Source of the DNA: a virus
DNA: 50,299 nucleotides
IMG/VR virus record: IMGVR_UViG_3300031669_008154
Location: 1-50,299 of that record
Strand: one strand, 5' to 3'
Shown here in pieces: positions 25,601 through 32,464 of this stretch. Both the position numbers and the translations under genes were made by a program. Under the pieces are notes generated by a model. The model searched no databases. It was not told where the DNA came from and was given only the letters and a program-made list of their open reading frames with translations. Within the stretch, counting starts at the first letter, position 1; each line of letters begins with the position of its first letter.

Positions 25601-26328
25601 AACTCTCTGCTATCACGGGCTTCATCCCTCATTCGCTTTAGCAGTTGAGGGGTATCGGCAACACGGTATTCCGGATCGGGGTACTCGTCCCTGACATGGT
25701 AAGCCCGCCAAGTGGAACCGCCGACCAGTCCCTGTAGAGTTTGAAACGCCTCGCTGCATTGTCGCAGTTTGGAGGTATCGTGTAAAGCAGCAGCAGGGTG
25801 GTACATGGGTAGGATGATACGGCCATTCAGCCAGATGGGCTTTCCGTTGAGCAGCTCCATAGAACCGCAGTCGGGCCCTAGGAAGTGTTCAGTGGCAGGT
25901 TTTCCCATTGCCACTATAATGTAAGGGTCAACGGCATCCACTTCCAAGTCCAGCCACTTGGAACACGCTCGTATTTCGGCGGGTGATGGCTGGCGATTGC
26001 TTGGGGTTAAGCACTTTACGAGATTGGTGATTGCCACGCTGTCGCGGGGAACACGAGCCTGAAACAAGAGGGAATCGAGATATTCTCCCGCTGCCCCGAT
26101 GAAGGGGTGGCCTCGTTGATCCTCGGCTTTACCAGGATTCTGACCGACCAACATTATGTCAACACTAGGGTCGATATTCTCCCCGGGAACGGGAGCTCTA
26201 CACTTCTCGCCCAAGTTGCAGTCCTTACACTGTCGGACTAAGGCGCCGGGGAATGGTAAAGTCTCAAGGTCGGGCAAGGCTGGTGGTGGCCCGTAGTAGG
26301 ATCGGTATCTTCCCGTTCCGATTGGCAT
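22606..26328 (-). CDS. polA: Uracil-DNA glycosylase / DNA polymerase I fusion with intein
   Basis: 1240 aa from the ATG at 26328, chosen because it overlaps the upstream TAA as TAATG. Residues about 30-215 are a family-4-type UDG: Fe-S cysteines 34, 37, 106 and 122, motif GQNPGKAEDQRGHPFIG, and HPAAAL. A DnaQ-like exonuclease follows with DTE, HNYLYD and YSIRDSD intact. The polymerase keeps DLKQIELR, KRAGFGIIYMIG and IHDSLLFEV (HDS where most have HDE). A 320-residue intein interrupts it before SAQGIIK. After splicing, about 920 residues would form a replicative or repair polymerase with built-in uracil sensing or removal. Confidence 0.93.
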   Translation of the reverse strand: MPIGTGRYRSYYGPPPALPDLETLPFPGALVRQCKDCNLGEKCRAPVPGENIDPSVDIMLVGQNPGKAEDQRGHPFIGAAGEYLDSLLFQARVPRDSVAITNLVKCLTPSNRQPSPAEIRACSKWLDLEVDAVDPYIIVAMGKPATEHFLGPDCGSMELLNGKPIWLNGRIILPMYHPAAALHDTSKLRQCSEAFQTLQGLVGGSTWRAYHVRDEYPDPEYRVADTPQLLKRMRDEARDSREFGLDTEQCRGKPWSYQVSTYPGTGWFVPIPENHNGRIDFTDWPATAIVHNYLYDIQFIKLRDDGFSDSMTLAYLVGEVQGLKELGRRLCGVPMQSYREIVRPGQQKLSMEYLFKALKQEWPDPPLIEETKWDNKKGEIITRQRKPWPISRKMNKMLNDMESNYDLDLWARWHSIPAEERAVVESVLGAMPESSLADIPRDQAIEYSIRDSDVTLRVHHKLMKIIDKLGINFVQYIDLGILPMVNAMMANGMAVDLDHYRRLSEDYDHRMRLRAAELAAMVGHSFNPASSQQVATVVYEELGFKPTKFTTTGLISTDDAELKKTGHLVAEGVIRYRGIQKLKSTYADNMIYSARPNQDGVPRIHTVLKTTRVETGRLSSAKAEDGTGANLQNIPTRSKEAKAIKNGFIAPGGKLLLEGDLKQIELRTQAHLANCKGLIELFLSGRDPHTTTASRLFNVSYEEAGKDKYRYPCKRAGFGIIYMIGAYGLSTQINEYIADLKMEGEPVDIEPWDEERCGQFIEEYYKLYPEIRMYQRTQLAQARRHGYVQDMFGRIRYIPEVSCPIRSVQEAGARMAANFAVTACLPTDTRVTTRGGWLPIGEFKSGTEVWTGEKWAKATRLSMGVHPRVRLHLSDGRAFDCDTNHKLLVQTGPWPVWKNVLEMRDDEPLSQDFSTDWGQAIGDPEDWFWAGRFVGDGWLSGHGSRYQCCWSIAFGYKEAEDGLRFCEWLDSKRIGGRNRARPQGYHWYYYGEKGNFNIGGGTKAGQDLWLSLGMERRRAKEKRIPFLVFTLNRERRRAFLDGYTSADGVTDNHRWQITSASRELLEDTVRLAESLGLCAWIGEGKTRTYWHGKPSTLWPCYILKNHRPLTILRSEVLSPEEMYTLSVDDDRHAFASEGLISKNSAQGIIKAAMVEIWQGLPNTPWRDVKTLLQIHDSLLFEVSDDTEYLGGFLLWVKHIMTGVAHLSVPIEVDFKVGRRWGEMRKIALQGVDKSMSSMLT
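22608..22637 (-). promoter_or_regulatory. Extended -10 promoter inside polA 3' end
   Basis: TTGACA (22637-22632), 18 bp, TAACAT (22613-22608), preceded by TGC (extended -10). It overlaps the last codons of polA and fires into the RHH/HNH cassette. Confidence 0.6.
22900..23859 (-). other. Intein in DNA polymerase I, 320 aa, LAGLIDADG type
   Basis: It starts at Cys (TGC, 23859-23857) in the context VTA/CLPTDTRV and ends at Asn (AAT, 22902-22900) before Ser (SKN/SAQ). Two dodecapeptide endonuclease motifs are visible: WAGRFVGDGWL and FLDGYTSADGV. Splicing would give NFAVTA-SAQGIIKAAM, matching the conserved motif that is usually NTPIQGSAADIIK. Block B has DTNH rather than TxxH, and the penultimate residue is Lys, not His. 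It sits in the most conserved part of the polymerase, as expected of a homing intein. Confidence 0.92.
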
Positions 26329-26570
26329 TATGAGACTACCCTTCCCTGCAAAGGACAACCATTGTGGCACTGCACATAGATGCGGTCTAAATCTCCGTCG
26401 CTCGGGCGACAGAAAATCATCGGACACAGGACAGATAGTTCATGCACAGCAACCCAATCAACGGAAGAGGACGGATCATCCTCGTCGGGCAATTCGCCCT
26501 CACCGCCCCTCTCCTCCAAGGGCAAATTGATGCCAGCTTTGAAGTGTTCCCTGTTGCGCTTATCGCTCAT
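26328..26570 (-). CDS. Hypothetical protein, 80 aa
   Basis: Acidic middle (EERGGEGELPDEDDPSSS) and a C-terminal part with three Cys that may bind metal (CPMIFC, CHNGCP). It ends in the TAA that overlaps the polA ATG, so it is translated with polA. GGAAGGAGG precedes the start. No family recognised. Confidence 0.6.
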   Translation of the reverse strand: MSDKRNREHFKAGINLPLEERGGEGELPDEDDPSSSVDWVAVHELSVLCPMIFCRPSDGDLDRIYVQCHNGCPLQGRVVS

Positions 26571-26589
26571 TGTGCTCCTCCTTCCGACG

Positions 26590-27342
26590 CTATAACACTT
26601 TCTCGATTTTCTCGCGTCGCATCTTGTTTCTTATATAGGCCGGTATATCGCCCCAGCCGGTGTACTTATAATCCAGACCCAGAACCCGCAATGCCTCCCT
26701 TATGCTGACCAGTGGCTTATCGTGACCAGCCACGTAGTACCAGTAGGATTGATTGGGACCAGGCTTGAGTTTCGTTGTCTCGGTAGGCTCCTCGGCGAGT
26801 TCCCCACCCTTGGTAGACTCCTTATCATCGGTGAGCTCCTTAGCAAATTGTCCAATCGGCTCCCTACGCTCAAGTGGCTCCGCCAAAGGTCGCACGGTCT
26901 CTTCTTGACTAATCCTCGTCGACGACGTCTTCGCCGCCAAAGCGACCTCCCGACGGTCTATCACATCAAGGACGGAAACGGCCGACACAAGCCGACCACC
27001 ACCAGGAGTAGGTATCCCCATTAAGACGTTATCGTCCAGCAATCGCCTGATCCTGCGCGGGGACACGTCGAGGCATTTCGCCGCCTCGTCTACCGTTATG
27101 TTTCTCTTATTAGCTACACGGTTCTTGAGAAACGATGCCACCTTATCACGCCTGGTTGCCGCCGCAACTAAAGCCGCTGTTGGGTCGGGACCCTTGTCGC
27201 TGACTACACCGCCTGTTTGGGGAGTTGGTAGCAATCCGGTAGCCTGCTTCCCCCGTGTGAAGGATAATACTGCAACAACCGCTCCCAAGGCAACACCGGC
27301 TAAGATGTAGAGTACCAGTTGCCATACTGCAACATTTATCAT
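26590..27342 (-). CDS. Membrane-anchored HTH protein, 250 aa
   Basis: An N-terminal TM helix (about 6-28) is followed by a cytoplasmic HTH resembling MerR/excisionase (VDEAAKCLDVSPRRIRRLLD with a GGRLVS wing). A charged linker follows, and a C-terminal module beginning SYWYYVAGHDKPLVSIREAL recalls the WYY modules of the giant protein. Membrane-tethered HTH proteins can anchor DNA or couple envelope state to transcription. First gene of the polA operon, behind a TATAAT promoter. Confidence 0.7.
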   Translation of the reverse strand: MINVAVWQLVLYILAGVALGAVVAVLSFTRGKQATGLLPTPQTGGVVSDKGPDPTAALVAAATRRDKVASFLKNRVANKRNITVDEAAKCLDVSPRRIRRLLDDNVLMGIPTPGGGRLVSAVSVLDVIDRREVALAAKTSSTRISQEETVRPLAEPLERREPIGQFAKELTDDKESTKGGELAEEPTETTKLKPGPNQSYWYYVAGHDKPLVSIREALRVLGLDYKYTGWGDIPAYIRNKMRREKIEKVL

Positions 27343-27360
27343 GCTAATACCTCCCTCTTA

Positions 27361-27388
27361 ATTATACACTATCTTGTCGTTGTTCCAA
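27361..27388 (-). promoter_or_regulatory. Sigma-70 promoter of the polA operon
   Basis: TTGGAA (27388-27383), 16 bp, TATAAT (27366-27361), followed 8 nt later by GAGGGAGG and the ATG of the membrane HTH gene. Confidence 0.6.
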
Positions 27389-27402
27389 TCAGTACTCACC
27401 GC

Positions 27403-28080
27403 TTAGGCCTTGACTCTCTGCTTACCACCGACCACTACAGCCTTAATACACCCAGCGTCCTCGGCACAAGGCTCATAATCCCCGTAGAGGAGAGTGTCCT
27501 CGCTACATTTGGACACACTCATTGTCCCTACGAAGACTCCAGACTCATAGCCTCCGCCGCAAGCCTCCACCAGTACAGGCGCACCGAAATCGTACCAAGA
27601 CAAAGCGTAAATTAAGTTTCGTACTGTCATACCGTCCCAGCTCCTTCCCGCCTCAAGCTTCGTGCGTGCCTTGGAAGGGCGTACACGCTTGGTCAGTAGC
27701 TGGTGTACACGCTGCCTAGTCACTCCGAGTCGTTTTGCGATGGCCTGGTAGGTTAAGCCATCAGCCCTAAGCGATAATGCGGCCTCAGTACGAGCTATAT
27801 TAATTAGGCCAACCGCAGGTCCCGAGATTCTGCGCCTATCAGTTACTGTACTCTTTTCCGTCACGCTGGTCGCCTCCTGCTCGGCATCAAACACGTTCTC
27901 ATGCACCTCCAGCTCTTGGTTCCCGCCTAGTATCCCAGCAACAGACTCTCGGGGAATACGCCAGAGCCCCCCGACACGTGTCGCCCGTAAACGCTTACTG
28001 CGACAGAGCCTGTAGACTGATTCGTCCGACACACGTAGCAGGATTGCTACTTCTTTTACGGTTAAAAGTCCGTCACTCAT
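27403..28080 (-). CDS. Two-HTH regulator with excisionase-type N terminus, 225 aa
   Basis: Start chosen at 28080: AAGGAG lies upstream and the ATG overlaps the previous TGA (ATGA). Residues about 4-52 form an excisionase/MerR-like HTH (LTVKEVAILLRVSDESVYRL, then GGLWRIPRESV). A second HTH near 110-135 (GLTYQAIAKRLGVTRQRVHQ) is of sigma-4/LuxR style. The last 60 residues are Cys-rich. It probably regulates transcription of the replication operon; there is no integrase to pair with as excisionase. Confidence 0.75.
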   Translation of the reverse strand: MSDGLLTVKEVAILLRVSDESVYRLCRSKRLRATRVGGLWRIPRESVAGILGGNQELEVHENVFDAEQEATSVTEKSTVTDRRRISGPAVGLINIARTEAALSLRADGLTYQAIAKRLGVTRQRVHQLLTKRVRPSKARTKLEAGRSWDGMTVRNLIYALSWYDFGAPVLVEACGGGYESGVFVGTMSVSKCSEDTLLYGDYEPCAEDAGCIKAVVVGGKQRVKA

Positions 28081-28430
28081 GTGGTCTCCTTTATCTCTAT
28101 AGTCGGGAACGTTCTCCGCAACAACTTCAGCACAGGACATCGGCACGCCTCGCAGATAGGCAGGTTAGGTCTATCTGGAACGTGAAGTGAAATGGACGTA
28201 TAGTCCAGCACGCGAAACCCCTTCTTGCCGTTGGGCGAGTTCAGCTCCAACCTTGCCACCTCCCGTAGCAAGTTGTACGCCTTCCAGACATCAGGAAGTT
28301 CTTCACCTATGGCTTCCGACACGCGACAGAGCATGGGGTATGTTTGCCGACAGGTTGCCACGCTATGTCCCTTGAAATATGCCAACATCTTGTCTGCTAT
28401 CATCCTCTTGCGCGCTAAAGGTGTTCTCAC
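28077..28430 (-). CDS. Hypothetical protein, 117 aa
   Basis: Basic N-terminal helices with CRQTYPMLCRV, and a C-terminal CEACRCP that may hold a metal. It overlaps both neighbours by 4 nt, so it is translated with the HTH gene. No family recognised; DNA binding is plausible from charge. Confidence 0.6.
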   Translation of the reverse strand: MRTPLARKRMIADKMLAYFKGHSVATCRQTYPMLCRVSEAIGEELPDVWKAYNLLREVARLELNSPNGKKGFRVLDYTSISLHVPDRPNLPICEACRCPVLKLLRRTFPTIEIKETT

Positions 28431-28633
28431 GACTTTCCACTCCCTTTGTTGTTGCTATCTGCATACTCCAGCAGGACACGCCCGAGACGCTTATGCCCAG
28501 CGCCGATGTGATCCCGCCAACAGTTGGCTAGTTCCCGTAGGAGATTGTCGTCAATCTCCCGGTCCACCAGTGCGTTTTGGAAATCCGCCGCCAAGTTGTC
28601 CATCTTCTGTCTATCTGCTTCTGTAAGTGCCAT
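28427..28633 (-). CDS. Small helical protein, 68 aa
   Basis: Start chosen at 28633 after GGAGGGG. All-helical, acidic-basic mix (ADRQKMDNLAADFQNALVDR). Ends with an ATGA overlap. No motif; the size suggests a small regulatory or anti-host protein. Confidence 0.55.
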   Translation of the reverse strand: MALTEADRQKMDNLAADFQNALVDREIDDNLLRELANCWRDHIGAGHKRLGRVLLEYADSNNKGSGKS

Positions 28634-28637
28634 ATCG

Positions 28638-29039
28638 TTATGCCCCTCCTTTCCTATCCAGCCTCCGCCTGGATTCTCTCTCCAGAAACTTGATAGTCCT
28701 CTCGGCACCCTCCAGCCCTTCCAATGTCTTACGCTTCAGGTAGCCGATAATGTTGCCCAAGTAACGATCGTCAATATCCGACAGCCTATGCTCGTCCCCA
28801 TCTATATCAACCCAGATGAACCCTCTCCTGGTGAGCAGTGGCTCCTCAAACCCATACTCCCTCTCTGAGTCCATATCCTCCATTGGAGGGTCGAAATTGT
28901 CACCCAAATCGCAACCGAACCGCCCCGCATCCCTTGAGTTGTGATGCTCTCTACAGAAGGCAGGACTTCCAGCGAGTAGAGGGTACAGTACCCCTGCTTC
29001 CCTACCGCATCCCCTTATCGAACACTTACCTAGACTCAT
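28638..29039 (-). CDS. Zinc-binding hypothetical protein, 133 aa
   Basis: An N-terminal knuckle CSIRGCGREA with CREHH about 20 residues later is like the metal-binding CxxxxC...CxxH(H) seen at the start of many small phage proteins. The middle is acidic and the end is a basic helix. It is preceded by a 43-nt hairpin and AAGGGGG. Confidence 0.6.
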   Translation of the reverse strand: MSLGKCSIRGCGREAGVLYPLLAGSPAFCREHHNSRDAGRFGCDLGDNFDPPMEDMDSEREYGFEEPLLTRRGFIWVDIDGDEHRLSDIDDRYLGNIIGYLKRKTLEGLEGAERTIKFLERESRRRLDRKGGA

Positions 29040-29059
29040 CTTTCTTTACCCCCTTGCGG

Positions 29060-29102
29060 CCTCCGGGGACCGGGTTCGTATACCCGGTCTCATAGCCAGA
29101 GG
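29060..29102 (-). promoter_or_regulatory. Long two-part hairpin upstream of 133-aa gene
   Basis: The outer arms CCTCTGG/CCGGAGG (one G-T pair) enclose perfect inner arms GACCGGG/CCCGGTC with an 8-nt loop. It lies between genes of one operon, about 20 nt before the start at 29039. It may regulate translation or block nucleases. It is not a tRNA: loop size and arms do not fit. Confidence 0.5.
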
Positions 29103-29121
29103 ACTCTCGCCCTTTAACGGG

Positions 29122-29310
29122 CTACTCATCCTTCTTCGACTCATCCTGTTTGGCCTTCTCCTGCAGGCGGACACCCACGTATAACCCAAAGAAAAGGGCT
29201 ATACCGAGGATAACAGATCCCCACCAGTACGGGGTCTTGGCAGCGAGTACGATAAGTCCGTACAGGATGCCCACTGCGGAGACGATAGTTGCTAATAGAG
29301 CCATCTTCAT
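29122..29310 (-). CDS. Two-TM microprotein, 62 aa
   Basis: Two hydrophobic helices separated by AKTPYWWGS and a charged tail (EKAKQDESKKDE). It shares the TPYWW turn with the next gene upstream, so the two are tandem paralogues. Strong AAAGGAGGA. Overlaps its neighbour by 4 nt. Candidate holin-, channel- or envelope-type protein, but nothing proves this. Confidence 0.65.
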   Translation of the reverse strand: MKMALLATIVSAVGILYGLIVLAAKTPYWWGSVILGIALFFGLYVGVRLQEKAKQDESKKDE

Positions 29311-29492
29311 TTTTGTTCCTCCTTTCCCTTGTTGCTACTTCGATATGAAACGTACGCCCCTAGCGACACAAACACAATGAACAAGGGCAACATCCACCAG
29401 TAGGGTGTACCCTGCACCACTGTGTGTATCCCGTAGGACGCACCTCCCGCAAAGCACAAGCCAAATACGACCCGAAATAATGCCGTCTTCAT
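29307..29492 (-). CDS. Two-TM microprotein, 61 aa
   Basis: Same design as the 62-aa gene downstream: helix, QGTPYWWML turn, helix, then a polar tail SNKGKEEQK. It overlaps both neighbours by 4 nt. One of six two-TM microproteins in this window, the others lying at 30242-30711 and 36655-37130. Confidence 0.65.
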   Translation of the reverse strand: MKTALFRVVFGLCFAGGASYGIHTVVQGTPYWWMLPLFIVFVSLGAYVSYRSSNKGKEEQK

Positions 29493-29908
29493 TTTTGCTC
29501 CTCCTTTCTTATTTCATTGGCGTCTTCCAACGCTCTTTGCCAGTTGGCTCGCTTACTCATGATACGCTGTGCTACTCTCAAGTCTACAGGGCGACTGGCA
29601 CAGTCCAGGACATGGGCAACGATACTCTGTGCTACGACGCCACGATTAAGGTAATAGGCCACCGCAGAGGCAAAGTCGTGAAGGGAGCGGTCGCCGCGAA
29701 CCGAGTTACATTTTCGGCAACTGGTTACTAGGTTTCTGGATACGTTCTTGCCACCCTGGGACACGGGAACTATGTGGTCAAGAGATAGAGTGACCCCATC
29801 ATCCTCAAGGCTAGAGCCGCACCACACACAGGCAAGGCCATCACGCATGTAGATAGCAAGACGCCTCTCCCGTCTTATCCACTTTGCACCGTTCCAGTTC
29901 TTACTCAT
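29489..29908 (-). CDS. HNH endonuclease, 139 aa
   Basis: Start chosen at 29908 (GAGAGG upstream), since longer frames run into the promoter. The core is complete: CVWCGS, then LSLDHIVPVSQGGKNVSRNL and SCRKCNSVRGDRS. This compact HNH is close to the McrA-like stand-alone nucleases common in phages. It may be a homing or packaging-associated nuclease; there is no terminase to support packaging. Confidence 0.88.
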   Translation of the reverse strand: MSKNWNGAKWIRRERRLAIYMRDGLACVWCGSSLEDDGVTLSLDHIVPVSQGGKNVSRNLVTSCRKCNSVRGDRSLHDFASAVAYYLNRGVVAQSIVAHVLDCASRPVDLRVAQRIMSKRANWQRALEDANEIRKEEQK

Positions 29909-29945
29909 CTTGACCTCTCTTGCTCCTCCTTTTTCCTCATTTACC

Positions 29946-30245
29946 CTATAATAACACATATCCCACAACATTGTCAAGCGACCTTGGAACTTTCCCACTC
30001 GTGGGAAGACCAGACTCTGAAAAATTTTCTACCGGGAGATTGCCAACAACAGTCTCGTCATCCCCTCGAAGCAGACGATTATACGCATTGTGGGCCTCAC
30101 TCCTGCTCTTCTTTTCACTCTTGCCGATAGCCAGACTCAGCACCGTTGCCAGCATATCGGGGTCGCGACTGCATATCGCATGTAGTTTGGGAAAATCACA
30201 GGGGAAGGGTAGGTCTAAAGTTTTCAGTATCTCCTGTTTGTTCAT
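29946..30245 (-). CDS. Hypothetical protein, 99 aa
   Basis: Mostly helical in the first 60 residues; its last codons overlap the promoter at 29948-29977. It overlaps the previous gene by 4 nt. No motif recognised. Confidence 0.5.
   Translation of the reverse strand: MNKQEILKTLDLPFPCDFPKLHAICSRDPDMLATVLSLAIGKSEKKSRSEAHNAYNRLLRGDDETVVGNLPVENFSESGLPTSGKVPRSLDNVVGYVLL
29948..29977 (-). promoter_or_regulatory. Sigma-70 promoter with upstream palindrome
   Basis: TTGACA (29977-29972), 18 bp, TATTAT (29953-29948). The perfect palindrome TTCCCACTCGTGGGAA (29992-30007) sits just upstream, a likely operator. It drives the HNH gene and the TPYWW pair. Confidence 0.65.
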
Positions 30246-30469
30246 TGCTCCTCCTTAACTTCTCTAGCAACCCTCTCGCCCTTCACTCGTATCTCTATCA
30301 AGGTCATGTAGACGGCGAGGACGCCAAGTAGCACGCCAGCACACAGCAACATCGTGTCGTGCCACACTCCTACCACATAACCCGCGCCGATTATGAGACC
30401 CAAGGCGAGGGCGAAACTGATGATGGCTCTTCTGATTAGGCTCTTCAGTTTCCCTGTTAGCTCCTTCAT
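30242..30469 (-). CDS. Two-TM microprotein, 75 aa
   Basis: Basic N terminus, two hydrophobic helices (about 15-33 and 38-60) and a charged tail ending VKEEQ. Overlaps both neighbours by 4 nt. Same architecture as the other microproteins of this operon. Confidence 0.65.
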   Translation of the reverse strand: MKELTGKLKSLIRRAIISFALALGLIIGAGYVVGVWHDTMLLCAGVLLGVLAVYMTLIEIRVKGERVAREVKEEQ

Positions 30470-30711
30470 TTTGGCTCCTCCTTGCCGACCATCGACTCAT
30501 AGTACCGTTCCCTTTCAATATGTTTGTATCTGCTGACCAACAATGCGATTACCGTTATTTGGAACACTACACCGATAACGATAAATGCAACCAAGTTCGT
30601 CAGTCCAGGATAGCCAAAAGCGAGGTAAGACACCCCCCAACTAGCACAGGAAAGAGCCACAATTAACCAAGTAAGCGTTCGACGTTCAGTCTTTCTCTCC
30701 CATTTACTCAT
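30466..30711 (-). CDS. Two-TM microprotein, 81 aa
   Basis: Two hydrophobic helices (about 14-32 and 38-58) with a charged C-terminal tail ending EEPK. First gene after the promoter at 30784. No family recognised. Confidence 0.65.
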   Translation of the reverse strand: MSKWERKTERRTLTWLIVALSCASWGVSYLAFGYPGLTNLVAFIVIGVVFQITVIALLVSRYKHIERERYYESMVGKEEPK

Positions 30712-30754
30712 TTCTTTGCTCCTCCTTTTTCTCTTTTCTTGAACCTACAACCAC

Positions 30755-30784
30755 ACTTTACCACACCCCCCTCAATTTTGTCAA
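30755..30784 (-). promoter_or_regulatory. Sigma-70 promoter sharing an upstream box with 45.78 kb
   Basis: TTGACA (30784-30779), 18 bp, TAAAGT (30760-30755). CCAC-N6-GTGG (30788-30801) lies directly upstream. The region 30774-30825 is repeated in inverted orientation at 45729-45790. It drives the two-TM genes. Confidence 0.7.
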
Positions 30785-30825
30785 GTCCCACCCAATCGTG
30801 GCGTGAAAAATCGGGGGAGAAAATT
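30774..30825 (-). repeat. Promoter box, copy 1 of an inverted pair
   Basis: About 50 bp (the -35 region, CCAC-N6-GTGG palindrome, TGAAAAATC block and GAGAAAATTTT block) match the complement of 45729-45790 with few differences and one small gap. Confidence 0.75.
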
Positions 30826-30844
30826 TTTGAGAAAATGTGGAGGG

Positions 30845-31585
30845 CTACTCGCCGCGTAAGGCTTTCACTACAGCCTCGGCGGTCTTCTTACCGATACCGG
30901 GAATCGTGACCCACTCTTTGGCATCAGCATTCACCATCTCTCGGACGGATACGAAGACACCGGCAACATCCCCAGATTTGGTCCAGCCTACACCTTCCAG
31001 CTCTTTGGCCACACGCCTCAGCAAATTGGGCTTGGTTAGGGGGATCCGCGGCGGGGGAGCCACGTAGAACTGGTTGAGCGATTGGTGTCGGTCGGAGCGG
31101 GTCTGGTAGTTATCATAGAGTGTACGGATAACATCGGCAGTCCCCTTAACGTTCTCGGTGTGCTTAAAGATGATGCCAGCGTCTCGCTGCAACTCGGTAA
31201 GATATTGGTCAAATCTGCTGAATTGTGTCAAAGGAGCAACCGGCTCCCAGAACTCAGCTCTCTTGCCCGTGCGAGGATTCACTTTCCAGATCGGTATTTC
31301 CAGTACCCCATCATCGGGGTTGCGTCGGTAGCGACCCTCCAGAATCAACACTAGGACATCGGCGTTGTTCTCCCTGCAAGTAGCCATCTGGCTGAGGAAA
31401 CGCCCAGTCTGGACGCAACTTGCCATATCGCCTACCTTCTTACGTTCGCAGGCCACCACCAAACTCTCCACAGACGTGAAACAGCAGTCAGTGAACAGGG
31501 GCAGGGCAACAGCAACAGAGCCGAGAGCATACACAAGGTCGGTGTCATTTGGCTCGTCGGTACAGAGAAGATGCGGTATAATCAT
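30845..31585 (-). CDS. ERCC4-family structure-specific nuclease with HhH, 246 aa
   Basis: The nuclease signature ERKKVGD (residues 47-53) matches the XPF/Mus81 ERKxxxD motif. A helix-hairpin-helix (IPGIGKKTAEAVVKAL) closes the protein. Enzymes of this family cut flaps, forks or branched intermediates. The small size resembles viral and archaeal stand-alone ERCC4 nucleases without a helicase domain. Its leader contains a 10-bp hairpin. Confidence 0.88.
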   Translation of the reverse strand: MIIPHLLCTDEPNDTDLVYALGSVAVALPLFTDCCFTSVESLVVACERKKVGDMASCVQTGRFLSQMATCRENNADVLVLILEGRYRRNPDDGVLEIPIWKVNPRTGKRAEFWEPVAPLTQFSRFDQYLTELQRDAGIIFKHTENVKGTADVIRTLYDNYQTRSDRHQSLNQFYVAPPPRIPLTKPNLLRRVAKELEGVGWTKSGDVAGVFVSVREMVNADAKEWVTIPGIGKKTAEAVVKALRGE

Positions 31586-31664
31586 AAGCTTAGCTCAATT
31601 CAATGCAAAGCACGGCAATTCAACCTACAACAAGACAACAGAAGACACATGACATCAACCATCG

Positions 31665-31698
31665 CCCAAAAATCCCCCTCTGAGAAGCGATTTTCGGG
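31665..31698 (-). promoter_or_regulatory. Hairpin in leader of ERCC4 gene
   Basis: CCCGAAAATC and GATTTTTGGG pair over 10 bp (one G-T) across a 14-nt loop. A TATAAT box lies upstream at 31726-31721, but with no convincing -35 box. Leader of about 130 nt, otherwise no ORF. Confidence 0.4.
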
Positions 31699-31741
31699 GT
31701 GTGAAAAGGGTCGGGGGTACATTATACTACCTCTTCCATCG

Positions 31742-32038
31742 CTAGCTCGACTTTTTTGAGATGTCTTTATCCTCCATCTCCTCATGCCATTTTACCTTCC
31801 CGATGGCGACCCTGATGTGCTTGGCTCCAGCGAAGAGCCACTCTGTCAGCTTGCCAGCGATGATGCTCAGACCAGAGAATATCCAGGCCAAAGCGGTGGA
31901 CGCCAACCAGAGAATAGACAGGAGCAGGACACCCAGAGATTTTGCGAAATACAAAGCAACGTCGCGAGCAGCATTGTCCGCCAGCTTTTCACTGGACCCG
32001 AGAGAACTGGATGGGTCGGGTGTTTTTTCCGTACTCAT
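31742..32038 (-). CDS. Membrane protein, 98 aa
   Basis: Start chosen at the ATG at 32038; AAGGAG lies 9 nt upstream. A Ser-rich head is followed by two hydrophobic helices (about 35-70) and a basic-acidic tail ending ISKKSS. No family recognised. Confidence 0.6.
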   Translation of the reverse strand: MSTEKTPDPSSSLGSSEKLADNAARDVALYFAKSLGVLLLSILWLASTALAWIFSGLSIIAGKLTEWLFAGAKHIRVAIGKVKWHEEMEDKDISKKSS

Positions 32039-32079
32039 ATCAATCAACTCCTTACACTCTGATTACTAACTACCACTGT

Positions 32080-32115
32080 GTATAGCTTAGACGGCTTCCA
32101 GAGAAGTTGTAGGCA
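32080..32115 (+). repeat. 36-bp inverted repeat, left arm
   Basis: GTATAGCTTAGACGGC (first half) matches the reverse complement of 32465-32500 at 32 of 36 positions. It ends 7 bp from the stop codon of the enclosed secreted-protein gene. Confidence 0.85.
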
Positions 32116-32122
32116 CTTTCTC

Positions 32123-32440
32123 TTAGCTCCTGTTAAAATTTAGCGTTACGCTGTAGTCTCCTACTGGGGCATCTCCCTTTATCTTTAGCGAGGTCGTCCC
32201 AGACCATTCTGGATTACTATCGTCACCATCTGAGGCAGGGACGGTACCATCAGGGAAGCCGGTAAACGTAAACCAATATGTGTCCCCGACGAATCCTGTA
32301 GTGACTGTCAGCGCACTGTTAGCCCTGTTGTTTATACAGCTGAGGAAAGTGTAGCTAGCAGCTACAACTCCTACCAGGGCGAGTACGGCGATTATACCTA
32401 TCGGTATCCCATGCCACCTCTTCCTCAAAAAGTTCTTCAT
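32123..32440 (-). CDS. Small secreted/anchored protein in inverted-repeat cassette, 105 aa
   Basis: Basic N terminus, one hydrophobic helix (IPIGIIAVLALVGVVAASY) and a beta-rich ectodomain of about 70 residues. GGAGGAC precedes the start. The whole gene with its ribosome site, but no promoter, lies between two 36-bp inverted repeats, so inversion would switch it off. The head resembles the 177-aa secreted protein at 37215 (basic residues, IP, hydrophobic run, VAA). Confidence 0.65.
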   Translation of the reverse strand: MKNFLRKRWHGIPIGIIAVLALVGVVAASYTFLSCINNRANSALTVTTGFVGDTYWFTFTGFPDGTVPASDGDDSNPEWSGTTSLKIKGDAPVGDYSVTLNFNRS

Positions 32441-32464
32441 AAGAAAGTCCTCCTTTCTTATATT

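Noticed and set aside
27403-28146. Excisionase role for the two-HTH protein, and the longer start at 28146
   Set aside because: No integrase or att-like repeats were seen; the longer start has no ribosome site and overlaps the previous gene, whereas 28080 gives ATGA coupling.
29060-29102. Possible tRNA T-arm (GGGTTCGTATACCC)
   Set aside because: The loop has 8 rather than 7 nt and no acceptor, D or anticodon arm fits on either strand.
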